Source: Umbilicaria muhlenbergii (Eukaryota > Ascomycota > Lecanoromycetes > Umbilicariales > Umbilicariaceae). From it: a stretch of DNA of 64,000 nt. The notes beneath the pieces are model-generated. The model saw nothing but the letters and a program-made list of their open reading frames with translations. It was not told where the DNA came from and did not search any database. A program made the position numbers and the translations under genes. The DNA lies in the NCBI GenBank assembly GCA_000611775.1, contig KK106982.1, positions 5,877,736 to 5,941,735 of the forward strand, given 5' to 3'. Shown in pieces: positions 22,907 to 35,029 of the stretch. Every line of letters begins with the position of its first letter. Position 1 is the first letter of the stretch.

Positions 22907-24083
22907 GGTGGAGCAGTGGAGGCGAGGGGCTCATGGACGAGCAAGACGAAGCTGGTCGCATGGTGAAGCTATGTCGGACGGATCTAGGTATTAGAAGAGT
23001 ATGAAGCGCAAAGCAAAACTGGTGTTGAGCAGCTAGGTTGAAGTACACCAAAGTATGGAATGTGATGGCTGGTTAGGCCATCAAGCTATCTCGGGTGTTT
23101 TCCAGAGTGACGCGATCGGCATGTTCAGCGCGATCAAGCACGTGGCAGTGTACTTTACGACCGGGGATTATTTATTGGCTACCGCAATACGCACCTAAGT
23201 GTACATGCTGACTGCCGATGACCACTGGGATCAACAATAAGGATGCTCTGGGTATGAATTCTAAGTAGTGGTAGTACCCGGTCCTCAATTAGTCATGGCA
23301 AACATAGATCCACGAGCTATACAATGTATAACCTTGCTCCCTCCAAATCGCCTTTCTTCGTCCAATACAACATTCACCGAGAGTGTAGAATTCCAAGCTG
23401 AATTGTTCTATTACTACGCGAGTGAACTGAATACTACTACACGAGTGAGGTAACGTGACTGCTTAATAAGCCTTGGTTAAGCCTGATTGCTACAAGAGCT
23501 TCCCTCGCAGTCACACACCACATACCTTCTGCCTCCGCCAAATGCTTCGCCGCACGGGCGACACCGGATTGATTGTGCAAGAGTCGAGATCCATGCTTCT
23601 TCTTTCGAAATGGTGACATCGAAGGAGTCTGTAGAACAAAAAGTTTGCCAGTTCTAACATTTCCGGACATGCAAAGTACTCTTGACGGAGAAGCCAATGA
23701 GACTCTGAAGCATTTCAGCCCGAAGCCCTGTTCGCATCAATGCGGTAAATGCGGAGGAACCATGTAGGAAAATCATGCCATGAAGGTGGATCCTTTTCGA
23801 GAATGGGTTCTACCACCGGAGGCCGTGAAGAGTCGTTCTGCTAAACTGTTAAAAACGTGCCTATATTCCTTCAAAGGCATTGAAGGAGCACCGGAGAGGA
23901 CCCTTGGGATCGCGTTGAGTTCAATAACATATATTGTATCGTTGTACGAGTACAAGCTCCTTTGTATACACCCAGCGGCCCCTGCTTTTTCCACTGTACC
24001 CATCAACGATTTCGGCGAAGAACCCATATGAACGCCGCATTCAACCAGCTATACACCCCTCATTCTATCCCTACCTCCCCCCT
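22907..24083. other. 1.2-kb intergenic region, rev3 start to snx3 stop
   Basis: Contains the rev3 promoter. Overlapping ORFs at 23437-23697 and 23773-24031 are short, occur on both strands, have no splice partners and no recognisable family; I do not call them genes. Confidence 0.5.
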
Positions 24084-24658
24084 CTACCACGAATTCCGGT
24101 CCCAATTCGGATCTATCTCCTCGTTAGCCCTGGCCCATCCACCACGTTCCCCTCTCCCCCGGCATTGGCACCACTCACCCTGCACAAAACTCGCCAACAC
24201 CTTACTCCCCGTCTGCAGCAACGGATGGCCGACCACAATCTGCAAGAACCTCTGCAACCCCTCCCTCCGATGCTCAATCACATCATCACTGAAGCGATTC
24301 GTAAACACCTTCCCCGGCAACGGCGGAATCGTCACCCTCGCGCTCTCCCGCTCCAGAATGTCGCGGAAGTATTCAAAGTCCGAGTAGCGGCGGCGCACGC
24401 TGCTATACAGCAATTTGAAGGCGGGGATGTTGGTTCGGCACACGATTTCGTAGTCGGTGTACATGTTGCGCGAGGTGCCGTGGGTTTGTGGGTTTTTGAC
24501 CTGGGGGAGTAGGAGGGCTTAGCAATTGGCGATGCAAGGACGATGATGAAGGGAGTTGTAAAAAGGAATGGGAAGCGTACTTCTATCTCTAGGAAGTTTT
24601 CGGGAGGGCCGTATATCTCTTCGAAGCTTTGTTGACGGGCATCGGGCATGGCCTGCAT
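24084..24658 (-). CDS. snx3: Sorting nexin 3 (PX domain, retromer cargo adaptor)
   Basis: Exons 24581-24658, 24179-24500 and 24084-24112 (introns of 80 and 66 nt) give 142 aa, the exact size typical of fungal Snx3/Grd19. Almost the whole protein is a PX domain: [31 protein letters not shown] (Arg of the PI3P site), [30 protein letters not shown]. It ends DPNWDRNSW after the last splice, whose intron has a GCTAACG branch site. Snx3 binds PI3P on early endosomes and recycles cargo to the Golgi with retromer. The first exon starts [16 protein letters not shown]; the ATG at 24658 gives the family's normal N-terminus. Confidence 0.96.
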
Positions 24659-25707
24659 GGTGGCGGTACTGGTGGGGGTTGATGCCGCTGTCGGGCCTGG
24701 TGGGGGGTTTGTAGATATGTGTAAAAAAGCTCGGCGCAGTATCAGGAAGTCGCGTAAATTCGATGAGCCGGTCCGAAGCTTAGTAGAAGCTTTGATGGAT
24801 GTGTAATGCGATGTGCCGAAGAATTTCCAGCTGCTCGCGTGGTTGGGGACTTTTGAGGAGGTGGGGTGGCGTGGGTGGGATGACGAGGCTCATAGAATTA
24901 CACCGAATCAGCGGTCCCGGTTATAAGACAGCCAGCAGAGTAGAAGCTAGCTACTAAATTATGAGTGCTGAAACTGTAAGAAACACAGCGGAGGGTCCTT
25001 TCAACTACTCAAAGAACCGAGACAGATTGTGCAGGATATCTACTATCTCCTGTGCGGCCATCTGCGGCTACATAACCAGGGCGGCCCTCAGTAAGGGTAA
25101 GGGCTGGCTACCGACTGGTCAGAATTCCTTGATTTGGATATGCACATAGCGGCCGCTTTAGCACATGTAAATCTGGCAGCATAAGAGATAAAGATGACAG
25201 AAGGCCCTCAGATAGATGTTCATATTTTCCCTCAAATGATTGAACTTACAAAAACAATTCGCAAAATACTACGAAAAAGCACCATAAGTTAAACAAGAGG
25301 CCCCTCCGCAGCTCAGTATAAATTTGCTGCATGCACTGACTACCTTGTGGACAGCTGTAAAGTGTAGGGAACTAGCAGTTAACTTGCTGAACAAATGTAG
25401 ACGAGGATCCTCCAGTTAAAAGAATGTCTATTTGATTGATGCTATTGTACACGGTGTGTGCCGTTAACGGCTCCTAATCTACTGTTTGCTCTCCATGAGT
25501 CTAGGGTACAGCCTCTAGTCCAAACATCAACCCCCAAAACTCCGTATCCAATCCCAAGTTCTATCGTTGCGCCCCGAGGGCTACCCACAAGTCCGATCTT
25601 CTATCCGCGATGCTTACCTCTTAGCACAATCCTCCTCTCCTCGCACTCCGTATCCAATCCAAGTTCCTACCTTTCCGCCCTCAACGGCCCCCCCCGTTCT
25701 CCATCTT
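24659..25707. other. Intergenic region with a tandemly duplicated gene end
   Basis: Between snx3 and the CNNM-like gene (both minus). The left part is gene-free and AT-rich. The right part, about 25531-25707, carries diverged extra copies of the 3' end of the CNNM-like gene (see repeat). Confidence 0.6.
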
Positions 25708-25755
25708 CTACTCGTTGCGCCTACCCCTGAGCACAATCCTCGTCTCCTCACACTC
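25531..25755. repeat. Tandem repeat (~108 bp x 2+) overlapping the end of the CNNM-like CDS
   Basis: Two consecutive units begin with ACTCCGTATCCAATCC (near 25539 and 25643) and end with AGCACAATCCTC-(C/G)TCTCCTC. The second unit includes the last codons and stop of the CNNM-like gene (ending RIVLRGRRNE); read on the minus strand the first unit has the matching RIVLRGKH. A third unit start (CACTCCGAG) lies inside the CDS. Units differ by scattered substitutions and indels, so the duplication is not brand new. Confidence 0.7.
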
Positions 25756-28072
25756 CGAGTAGTCGGTGAAGCGCTCCGCTCTCACCGTTCCACTCTCACT
25801 ATCGAAAAACTTATGCACGGTAACCCTCTTCGTGGACCGGCTCTGCTTCCGATAAATCTCTGTCGGACCGGCCTGCGTGGAAGGATTCAACGCACCACTG
25901 AGAGTGCGCCACGCCGTCACTGCCAACTCGCCCGTACTCGCCGACCGGGGCGTTGCCGGCGGGGTGTGGGGGCCTGAGCTTCTACCACACCCGTCGTGAG
26001 TCCTGGGTGGTGAGAGGAGTGTGGCTGGGGAGGATTTGGGCCCTTCGTTAGGGGTGCGGCGGCGGAGACCACGAGTCTTGCTGCTTCCCCTTTTTTTGGG
26101 TACGCTGAGCGCTGCCGGCCCTTCCAGCTCTTGCTCTAGACTTGGCCGAGCGTTCTCCATACGTGATGCGGCGTCGAACGAATCTCCGCCATGTGTGCCG
26201 CTGACATCTCCGCTGCGCTTCCGACGGAGAGATGGTAGATACTTACCTGTGACTAGGGCGGCAATGCCAAAGCGCCTAAGAGCGCGAAGGTTGTGCCCTT
26301 TTCCGGGTGGGTTGACTCCGCTGTGGGAGATTGCACCGATAGTAGAGAGGCTCTCTTGGCTCTCGTTGTCTGTGGCTTGTGTATCGTTGCCTCTGCTTTG
26401 TCTGCGACTGCTTCCGCCTTGCCTTTCAGTGTCGCGGGAGTTACGACACCATCTATGATCTAGCTCGTTCTTGGGACTAGAAAACAAACTTTTGAGGAGG
26501 ACCTCGTAAGTTAGAATACCCAACGGCATCTGTATCGAAGCTGTATCGGAGACAGTAGGGATACTCATATGATCCTCGGAATCCGACAGTGATGTCGAGG
26601 ATACATTCATACCGCTGGTCCATTTGATAGAGCCTGGAGTGCTGACGGGTTCATTCTTTACGGGAATGACGACAGCAAACCTGCTCCAGTTCTCATTAGT
26701 AGTTGCCCGGTTTGTGTTACTGGGGTAACCATTACGTACTTTTCATTGGTCTGCGCGAAGGTCGCCAGTGAAGAAAACTTCGAGTAACCTGCCCGAATAA
26801 CCAGAACGGGATGGATAGGAAGATCTCCAATACATTGATCTAATGTCGGTATGCATAAAGCATTGTACAGGTCCTGTTGGGTCTACGTCAGCTTTCCCTA
26901 GACTTCTGGAACCCTAGTTAAGGCGGTCCAGGGTTGACGTACCATGACAGCCAAGGTACCGATAACTTTTGGAGGTACCTCGAGCTCACCATGGCCAGCG
27001 GCCGTCTCCGTAATCAGGATGCGGTCTAAATGCCAATCCATTGCGTGCTTGACCATTTCATCTGAGATCTTATCACTCAGTTGTAGAGTTCTGATTGAGT
27101 CCCATGCCTGGTCCACATGTGCCCCGATCGTTTCATTCTGGTTCCTAATAATCCCTCTGGCAACTGCTCCAACCTCGCCTTTCACCTCCCCGCCGAAGCC
27201 TTCGTCAACCTCGTGTAGTTTGATGAAAGCCTCGAGTTCGTCCATTTGCAAGATCGATTCCAGCTTCCGGTGGCCATGTTTGAACCTCCACTCCTTGCCA
27301 CTTTTGAGGAGCCATGCTGTCGGCACACTTGCCGGAGCACTCAACCATTTGAGCATTTCCAGGAACCATGTCATCTGTCCCGCGGTGCGGAGGATGTACA
27401 TCGGCATGATCGCGTATGGTACAAATTGGCCCATGAAAGCGACAATGAGCGTCGAGAGCACAAAGGGTAGCCAGTAGCCTGGCCTGAAGATGTGGCTCAA
27501 TACTAGGGGAAGGGCCTCGGAGATGGCAACAGAGGTGATGATGAGTGAGGCAAGGAGCCAATTTGGATGACTGCGAACTTTCAACAGCTTGCCAGCATAC
27601 TCCCTGTCCAAAATCAGCAGGTTTCTTAACCAGATCCAAGGATGAACGGTCACTGCCAAAGGAAAGGATCTCGCCAGTGTACGTACTTTTGTTTTTGATC
27701 ACCTGTATGCACCCAAATCTGCAGACGCAGATCGTCCACGCCCATAACACCCGTTGTCAATCCGGAGAGCACGGTGGTCAATATGATCAGTATTACTGCT
27801 ATCGCGTACATGGACGCCTGCAGAGCGCCATGAAAGCGAGGATCGGGTCTGCATATAATAGCCGTAGGCCCTGATGGGTCCAAGGTAGATGTCGTTGTTG
27901 CTGCTGGGGCACCAGCGACAGGAAACTGTTCATTGAGGTATATGATTGTTGGAGGGAAGATTTGGGATGAGGGCGTGATGCTGCGTTCTGGCAAGGGAAG
28001 GGCTAGTGTTTGGGCAATGAAGAGGAGGCAGAGAAGACCGGCCGTAGCACAGAGAGCATTCCGTCGCTGCAT
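25708..28072 (-). CDS. CNNM/Mam3-like membrane protein (DUF21, divergent CBS)
   Basis: Exons 27687-28072, 26943-27603, 26740-26873 and 25708-26680 give 717 aa. MQRRNALCATAGLLCLLF at the ATG (28072) looks like a signal peptide. A transmembrane DUF21 domain follows: IAVILIILTTVLSGLTTGVM, GVDDLRLQIW, SHPNWLLASLIITSVAISEA, LSTLIVAFMGQFVPYAIM. The cytoplasmic part has a weak CBS-pair-like stretch (HLDRILITE.. to GILTYEVLLKSLFS) and then a long basic Ser/Arg/Pro-rich tail. CNNM/Mam3 proteins are vacuolar or plasma-membrane proteins tied to Mg2+/Mn2+ homeostasis. The fold call rests on the DUF21 motifs; the CBS part is divergent, so the exact subfamily is uncertain. A 38-bp tandem repeat lies just upstream of the ATG. 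Confidence 0.75.
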
Positions 28073-28746
28073 AATGTGAAACAGAGAACACAATGAGGCC
28101 AGCCTACCGCTGCACTGGTAGTGAGGATGCTTCGAAGATAGGTGCTGTTGCACCGGTAGTGAGGATGCCTCGTAGATATGTACTGTTGCACTGGTAGTGA
28201 GAATGTTTTGTAAACACGTGCCGCTGCACTGTACAAGAGGCTGCTGATGCTTCAGACAGCTTTATGAAAAGGCGTGTGGTGAATGTGGATGGAAGAAGTG
28301 TAGAAGAAAACACAACAGAGATAGAATTTGAGCTGTTCTGCCTTCCGCTTTGCATGCAGAAGGAAAGAGCTATCGCCGGCCTATGCAACCGGAACATACT
28401 CCATGATACCTTCCTAAAATAATATATCCAGACCAACCATGCCTTCCGCGCATCCGAACATCAATCGGAAAGTATCTCTTGTTGTGCCGCAAGAACGAAA
28501 CTTTACAAAACAGAACTGCGCAAGCAGGCATCCTTGCCGAACTAGGTAGCCGTAGACGCCCTATTGCCGCTGCACAACTTGGAGCTGACGAAAGATTCTC
28601 CATAGCTACCCCATAATGGAGTGACCATCGGTTTGCGTATTCGCCGGCGTCCACGGTGCGAAGAACATGTCGAAGTCATAGTTGGAGGTCCTTTCAAGTG
28701 AGGAACGATCGGGTATGCGAAATGAATTCCCAAACACTTGATAGGA
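28073..28746. other. Intergenic region, CNNM-like start to CPSF6-like stop
   Basis: Apart from the 38-bp repeats no feature is recognised; it is the promoter side of the CNNM-like gene and the 3' flank of the RNA-binding protein gene. Confidence 0.5.
28105..28240. repeat. 38-bp tandem repeat, about 3.5 copies, upstream of the CNNM-like gene
   Basis: TGCACTGGTA/TGCACCGGTA starts recur at 28111, 28149, 28187 and (partial) 28225, exactly 38 bp apart, with moderate divergence between units. They begin about 40 bp upstream of the ATG of the minus-strand CNNM-like gene, so they lie in its promoter or 5' UTR. Not CRISPR: units are contiguous, without unique spacers. Confidence 0.88.
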
Positions 28747-30406
28747 CTACTCTGGTCTGGGACGTTTTGCACCGTGAGGGTTCCACGCAGAATCTCCAGC
28801 CACACCACCAGCAACTTGCTGATTCTGCTGTTGAGGGAAGAAAGCAGGATTGTAGTGTGCCTGGGGTCCGCCTTGGAATCCGCCTTGACCTGGTTGTGAT
28901 AAATTACGGTTTAGTGAATTGTTCTGAGAAGACAACATGGGATTTGTTGATGTAGATGTAGGCATAGGAGAAAGAGATTGCGATGGGTAGCCCATCGTAT
29001 TTGCGACAGCAGCGTGAGGGAACGGGCTAGTTCCAGGGTACTGGGCCGCATTTCCACGAAGCCAGCTTGCTAGGGAAGGACTTGAGGTAACGGGTGTTTG
29101 GGCCATGTATTGTCCAGGCAGGGATGCCTGAGCGACAGCAGGACGATTATAAAAGCCATGCATACCTTGCATTCCCATCGCTCCACCCATTTGAGGCATA
29201 CCCATGCCCATCCCACCCATTCCACCCATTGGGCCAGCCATACCTCCCATACCTGCCATTCCCATTCCACCCATCGGCATACCCATCATACCATTGGGGC
29301 TCATACCTCCTCTTCCTCCACGCATACCCATCGAACCTCCACCACGCATGCCTCCCATCATACCTCCCCGATTTGGTTGAAAGCCGCCGTATTGCTGCAT
29401 GCCTCCCATCGGTGCGCCCTGGAAGCCACCCATGGGAGCACTCTGGAATCCGGTAGCCATGGGGCTTTGAAACCCACCTCGGTTATACCCAGGCATGCTG
29501 TTCATTGCCCCTCGGTTGTTGAACCCACCTCGACCGCCGCGGAAACCGCCATTCGAGTTATTCATATTGTAATTCATTTGCTGCGGTGGAGGGGCAGTCA
29601 TACTCGCTGGAGCTCCATAGCCACCAGAGGTAGATCGGTTGTTGTTTTGGTTGTTGTTGTTGCGCATAGGCCCGTCTTTGGGAAGTGTGCGGAAAGGGTT
29701 TGTGAAAGGGTTGGTGAAGCTGACTGTGAACTTTTTGGTGTACTGTTGGCCTTCGCCGAAGGATTGGATTTTGTGTTTTGCTGCGGTAGCTGCTTGAGGT
29801 GACTTGAATACGATGTAGGCTTGTCTGGACATCATGGACATAAAACTATCAGTCCAGAAATCCACAAATCCAACCGGATGTGGAATCTCACCCTTTGCTC
29901 TTGCCATTCACCTTGTGCTCGCTGAACGTAATGTCCTCAAGCTCGTCTTCGCATTGGCTTTGATTCGCCCAACCACGGATATCATCGTCAGTGATCCACC
30001 ATTGTAAATCGGATATGAAAAGGGCGGTGGTTGCGCCGGGATCGACAGGCCTATCATCTGATCCATCCTTGCGCTTCAAACCTTGTGTTTGGGGGGCCTG
30101 CTTGGGTAAGAGTAATGGATCTTGGGTAGATTCGTCGGTGCTGGCTATCTTCTGTGCTACGTCACTTGTATGCTCGTTGCCTTCTTCCTGTTTCATGTCG
30201 AGATGGGACTCTTCCCCATTCGTGGGAGCTTGCGTAAGAGTGTCTGGGCTCTCCGTGGCCTTGGCATTGCTGTCCTCAGCCCTGGGCGCTGTATGGTCGG
30301 CCGTGTCCTCCGCTTTTACTTCTGCGTCGGCTGGCTCATCCTGCTGATAATCCTCACCGCCGTCCCCATAAATGTCAATGTCGAAGTTATCTTCTTCAGT
30401 AGCCAT
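28747..30406 (-). CDS. CPSF6-like RNA-binding protein (one RRM, Gly/Met-rich tail)
   Basis: Exons 29892-30406 and 28747-29824 give 530 aa. Intron 29825-29891 (GTGAGA..GTCCAG) splits the RRM inside RNP1, joining NGKSKG to QAYIVF. An acidic N-terminus (about 1-125) precedes the RRM (about 130-215): ALFISDLQWWITDDDIRGW is RNP2 plus the W-rich turn typical of CPSF6/7. The rest is Gly/Met/Asn/Gln-rich with RGG-like (GGFRGGRGG) and dense GGM repeats, ending NPHGAKRPRPE. By family it is a nuclear mRNA 3'-end processing factor (cleavage factor Im large-subunit type), though the fungal role is less clear. The Gly/Met tail suggests phase-separating disorder; that is inference. Confidence 0.85.
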
Positions 30407-31427
30407 GGTGAGTATCAGAGAACTAATAGTTCAGCCTAGTGAACTCTGACTTGAATTGTTTTATGCACACAGGTGTCTCGAAGAGCTTGGAGTAGAGTAC
30501 AAGTCTGCGGCGTAGAAACAAATGAATTAGCGTTGAAGAAGAGTTTGAGGTTGGCCAACAGTAGCTATAGCTGAACCTCTGACGCTGTGAGCAAGAGATG
30601 CGCCTAAAGATGGCTCGCTGGCCGTTCTTCGCCAGTAGTACGACGCGCGACAGGGAGCAGAACAGACATACGTACGATCGAATGAAGCTTGGTAAGAGAA
30701 CAGATCTTGGACTGAACGCTTGGCACTCGGAAAATAGATGTCTCGCCTGATCGCCTTCTGTGACAGATGCAAAGCTGTGTACACGTAAGGTAGATAGACA
30801 ATGGTACAGCTTTGGTAGTCGGGCCTCTCCCCCGTAGACAGACTTGGGTACACCTCGTCAAGTTCCAGGCAGAACAAGAGAAGAAGAAAGCAGGCCAATA
30901 ATTAGTAGAGCGAAAACAAGAACCCCCAGGGTAGAAGCTTCCACCTCTTCCACCTCACAGCCTCGCGGGTGATTATTGGCTGAGTGTATTGAAGTGACGC
31001 TATCAGTCGCGATACCTGTTGTTAGCGAGAGTTAGAAAGGAGGAGAGAGTGAGGAGAGAGAAAAGGAGCGTAAGAGGACAGTGATGTGATGTGATATGGG
31101 GGAGTGGTGGAACTTCTAGGTAAGGAGGAGGGAGAAGTGAGGTTAAGCTTGCAGGGTTCAAGCTCGGCCAGTCGTGCACTTGAGCCTCAGTGCTCCAAAG
31201 TTCGCGCAGTAAGAGCAGATCAGATCCCAGCTACGTCGCAAGAAGCTGCAATCCCCGTCCGCACCAGATTTGATGACAGGAGGTTACGTTCTCTACAAAC
31301 AAGCCAGATATCCAACTCCGACACTCCTTCAAAGTCCTGGCTTGCCTCCAGCTGCTGGACCTACGGATACTCGACCCAACTTCAGACTTCTTCACTTAGC
31401 ACCACCGCTGCCACTCCCACTGCCAAA
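30407..31427. promoter_or_regulatory. Divergent intergenic region between the CPSF6-like gene and sss1
   Basis: About 1 kb shared upstream region for two divergent genes. A GA-rich stretch (about 31030-31140) precedes a C/T-rich leader ahead of the sss1 ATG. ORFs at 30527-30898 (minus) and 31104-31553 (plus) are not supported as genes; the latter runs through the sss1 leader in another frame. Confidence 0.5.
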
Positions 31428-31872
31428 ATGGCCGACCAGTTCAAAGAGCTCGCCGACATCCCCCGGGACTTTCTACGAGATGGCACCCAGTTCCTAAACA
31501 GATGCACAAAGCGTACGTTCCTTCACCTCGCTGGGTCCCGGCGGAATGTCTAGAATGTGCCTTGCAGGACTGACCTTGTAAGCACAGCCGACAAGCGCGA
31601 GTTCATTAAGATATCTCAGGCTGTCGGAATTGGATTTGTGGTTATGGGTGCGATTGGATACGTTGTCAAGCTAAGTACGGGCCCTTTTTGTTCATTTCTG
31701 TGAAGGACGTCAAGAGGGCGATGAGAAGAGGGCGAGGTGTGCCGCGCTGGAGACAGAAGAGAAGGACTTGGATCACGGGCGTTTCAATACTCGGCCATGC
31801 ACAATTGGCTAACGGTAGACCATCTCGTTAGTACATATTCCCGTGAATAACATATTGGTGGGAGGAGCATGA
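31428..31872 (+). CDS. sss1: Sec61 gamma subunit (Sss1)
   Basis: Exons 31428-31512, 31588-31674 and 31832-31872 give 70 aa, the normal size. Introns are 75 and 157 nt. The protein reads MADQFKELADIPRDFLRDG, then PDKREFIKISQAVGIGF, a single tail-type membrane helix (FVVMGAIGYVVKL) and IHIPVNNILVGGA. It is an essential subunit of the Sec61 protein-conducting channel in the ER membrane. The gene is too exon-split to appear as one ORF; all phases agree across both splices. Confidence 0.96.
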
Positions 31873-32158
31873 TGGGAGCCGGAGCAGAGTTCGGTGAGGC
31901 ACGGGCACGGCATCTCACAGCATTTGCATAATTCTTGGAGAAAGGCGCCCGTTTAGGTCATGTATTATATCCAAAACTCCAAAAGCGAACTCCCCAAAGA
32001 ACTCCTACGCCCTGGACGTCCATTCTCACTGATTGAACTACGCCATGAAGTTGAATTTGCTGGATTTCTTCCTTCGGACCGTATGAGTAGCCACCTTGTT
32101 ACGCCAGATGCACAAAAGAATGAGTGAGCACGTAAATGTTTGAGCATCAGTCCAGCCG

Positions 32159-34532
32159 CTACCAGTCATCCTCGTCATCGTCAGCGGCAGCTGGGACTCT
32201 CTGGCTCCGTAGTCGTGACCTGTAGTTTGCATCTCCTCTACTAGTCCTTGACCGGGGTTCATCGTATAGATCTTCGTCGTGGTCGAGTTTTTGATCAACT
32301 CTGGTACCCATCTTCGGCTCCCCTTCGTCGTCTTCTGCCCCGTCGTTCCAGCTATGTAGAGTGCAGGTGCCGGTGGACAAGTTCCACCCGTTCCACGACG
32401 TTGCTAGACGGTGTCAGCAGTGGCGGAAGTTGGTGTTGTGTAGTATTGGTGCTTACCAGCTATCACAGGTGCATTAGGATGCCAACTAGCATCTCTGACA
32501 CATGTCTCCCAAGCGCCCTGATTCCTTCGGCCGCTTGACGCGTACGCACTGGAGTAGAGGTCGGGATCTCGGGGTCGAGAGTGGATGGTAGCCTGCCGCA
32601 CATCGACTTTGCCGGCTAGCGTTGCATCCATGTTATAGATGTAGACAGAGCCATCCGCACTTCCTGTATAAACATATCTTGAATTGGTGCTACCTGGAGG
32701 CGAAAAATGGCACCGAATAAGGGTCTTCAATACCCGATGACCACGGAAGGTAACGAGGGAGCAGTCATGTGGATGTGGCTGGTAGTCATTCTCCGAGAAG
32801 ACCATGAAGCGGTAATCGAAACCGGTGGTGAAATTCCTTGGATCAAGTCTCGAGGCCTTTTCTGTAGGCATCATCTTCCGCAAGTCCCACAGCTTCATGG
32901 TCTGGTCTTTTCCATTGCTAAGCACGTATCGGCCGTCACCTTTGCTGTCGACATATGTCAATCCCTCTGTATGACCCATGAACACACCAGCCTCGCGACT
33001 ATCACCCATACTTCGCCGGTCCCAAACTTTGATCAACGTATCGTCTGAGCCGGAATATAGAATATGGGGCGATGAGGTGTCGCCAAAACAAACGGCATTG
33101 ACATCCTCGGTATGACCTGGAATTCTGAGAATGCTCTTTCGAGACTCGATATCGTAGACATAGACAGAATGATCCTGGGTACCGGCAACGATTTCTCGGC
33201 CATCACCAGAGAAACGTATTGACCAAATCTGCACAGCCATCAGCCCAAGCGTCATTCACAGATCTACGCTATGGATATACATACACCAAAATGGCTGTAC
33301 CCACTCCACCCATGCCTGCCCCCACCTTCGTTCATGGTCGCGAAATCGAGCATCCATGGTTCTGCGCTCTCGTTTGGATCCGTCGGCGCCAAACAAACGA
33401 CACTCCTGATAGAGCTGTAAGCCAGATACCGATTATCAGGACTCAATGTGGCATCAGTTATCGTCCATTGACCGTATGGATAATTGACAGTCTTGTAATA
33501 TTTCCATTTGTATGGATTTGAGGTGTCGTACATTCGTACTCTAAAGTCTTGAGCGCAAGAGAAAAAGAAGTTGCCGTCATCAGAGAATTGACCTGAGTAA
33601 CATCGGCTGTTGTAATGAATAATGGTATCCGCGGTGGAGGAGGGAATAAGTCCCTGGAGTCAGCTAGTTTCAGCTATAGAACAAGACCCAAATCCACAGG
33701 TGTATATCGTACCTGTGACATCAGTCTGTTTGTTCTCTTCAACCGCGAACCGTCGACACCCAATTCTCTTTGCATCAGCCTCGTAGCCAAGCGGGGTTTT
33801 CTCTTCCTGAGAAGGTCGCGATAGTATTCATTGCTACCAAAGGTGCCAGAATCCATCAGCTTCTTGCCTTGTTCACTCGGCACCTTGGGAAATTTTGGTC
33901 CAGAGGTTCGCCGCCGCCTTCGCCGCCGACCAATTCCATAAGTGCCGTCGTCATCGTCAGTGAGGATCGCCTGGACTCCAGAGGCACCATGGTTGGCAAA
34001 GAGCCGCTGGAGACCAGCATGTCCAAGGAGCTGCAGTAGCTGCGCTGAAACTATCACTTTGTAAGTAATCCGTACGATCGGGGCTGGGCCTCGTGCTTAC
34101 TCTGTATGGGTGCGCGAACGGTCGCAGCTGGTCGGGCCTGCCCTGACCCTGTCTCTGTCTCCTCCCCCGCATCGTCATCCTGAGCCCGACTCTCACCGTC
34201 ATCCATAGATAATTCGATTTCGACACCGCTCAGTCCATCATCGGCATCTAATGTCGAATAAGAGGTTAATGTATGTCTAGGACGGGGATGTTTGATTTCT
34301 TTCTTGGACTTATAGATCTCATACCTTGATACTCTCCGTCCTCTTCATCATCCTCCGTTGTCTCAAAGAAATCGACGTCTTCGCTGTCATCTGTTGTTGG
34401 CTCATAATCCATGCCGTCATCATCTTCTTCGTCCACCCAATCCTCTTCCGCAGCGTCATAGCTATTCAACGAATGGCTCGACGGATCAGGGGATTCGTTG
34501 CGGCCGGGTGCCGTTCCTTGTAGAGAGCTCAT
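32159..34532 (-). CDS. WD40 protein of the DCAF11/WDR23 type
   Basis: Six exons: 34325-34532, 34101-34247, 33713-34056, 33285-33653, 32457-33228, 32159-32403; 694 aa. A very acidic N-terminus (EEDWVDEEDDDGMDYEPTTDD) leads to a helical region (QLLQLLGHAGLQRLF) and about seven WD repeats, with WDxR motifs (KVWDRRSM, KLWDLRKM) that bind DDB1 in CUL4 ligases. The segment LVTFRGHRVLKTLIRCHFSP is a hallmark of WDR23. The tail is charged (DDDEDDW end). By family it is a substrate receptor of a CUL4-DDB1 ubiquitin ligase; in animals it controls the Nrf stress response, but the fungal target is unknown. All six exon joins keep frame, with the shortest intron 44 nt. Confidence 0.85.
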
Positions 34533-35029
34533 AGTAAACGTGATGCTGCTTAGGAGAAGAAAGCTCGACGGTGATATGAAGCAGGAAATCTGAATATGTT
34601 GATCCCCCCCTCATCGACCGGCATTAGGTCGGTAATATGCCGAGCTTATCGATAGTTCATTTCCTATTACCGGACTTAAGGTAAGGCTTTTTCCGTCGCA
34701 ACAAAGCAACTTGGTATCACAGCAAAAGGTAGAACAAAGGTAAGGTCACGAACTTGCTACTTTCTGAATCTTACATATATACATTGGGCTCTATCTGCTT
34801 TAGATATAATACAGTCTATGTACCATGCGGAGTATTTGTCGGTCGGTACGCCGCTACATGCTCCACCCTCATCAACAAGAGCTATGGCTGGGAAACAGTA
34901 TTGTTACAAGATAAAGAGCGGGCCCAACCGCGGACGAAATGCCACCGGGCGGTCGGTTGGGGCGATGGACTCAAGCAGGTGCCCAAGCCAGCTGTTCTTA
35001 GAGTGGAGAGTCAGGCACGTACTATGTTG
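34533..35029. other. Intergenic region, WDR23-like start to rim2 stop
   Basis: Promoter of the WD40 gene and 3' flank of rim2; no other feature is seen. Confidence 0.5.

Noticed and set aside
23773-24031. Complementary 83-84-aa ORFs on both strands
   Set aside because: Mirror ORFs over the same bases with no support on either strand.
28105-28240. CRISPR array
   Set aside because: Regular spacing but contiguous diverged units without unique spacers, in a eukaryotic genome; an ordinary tandem repeat.
29098-29802. 234-aa His/Ser/Thr-rich plus-strand ORF
   Set aside because: Antisense shadow of the Gly/Met-rich tail of the CPSF6-like gene.
30527-30898. 123-aa minus-strand ORF upstream of the CPSF6-like gene
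   Set aside because: No family, lies in a shared promoter, and no splice link to a neighbouring exon.
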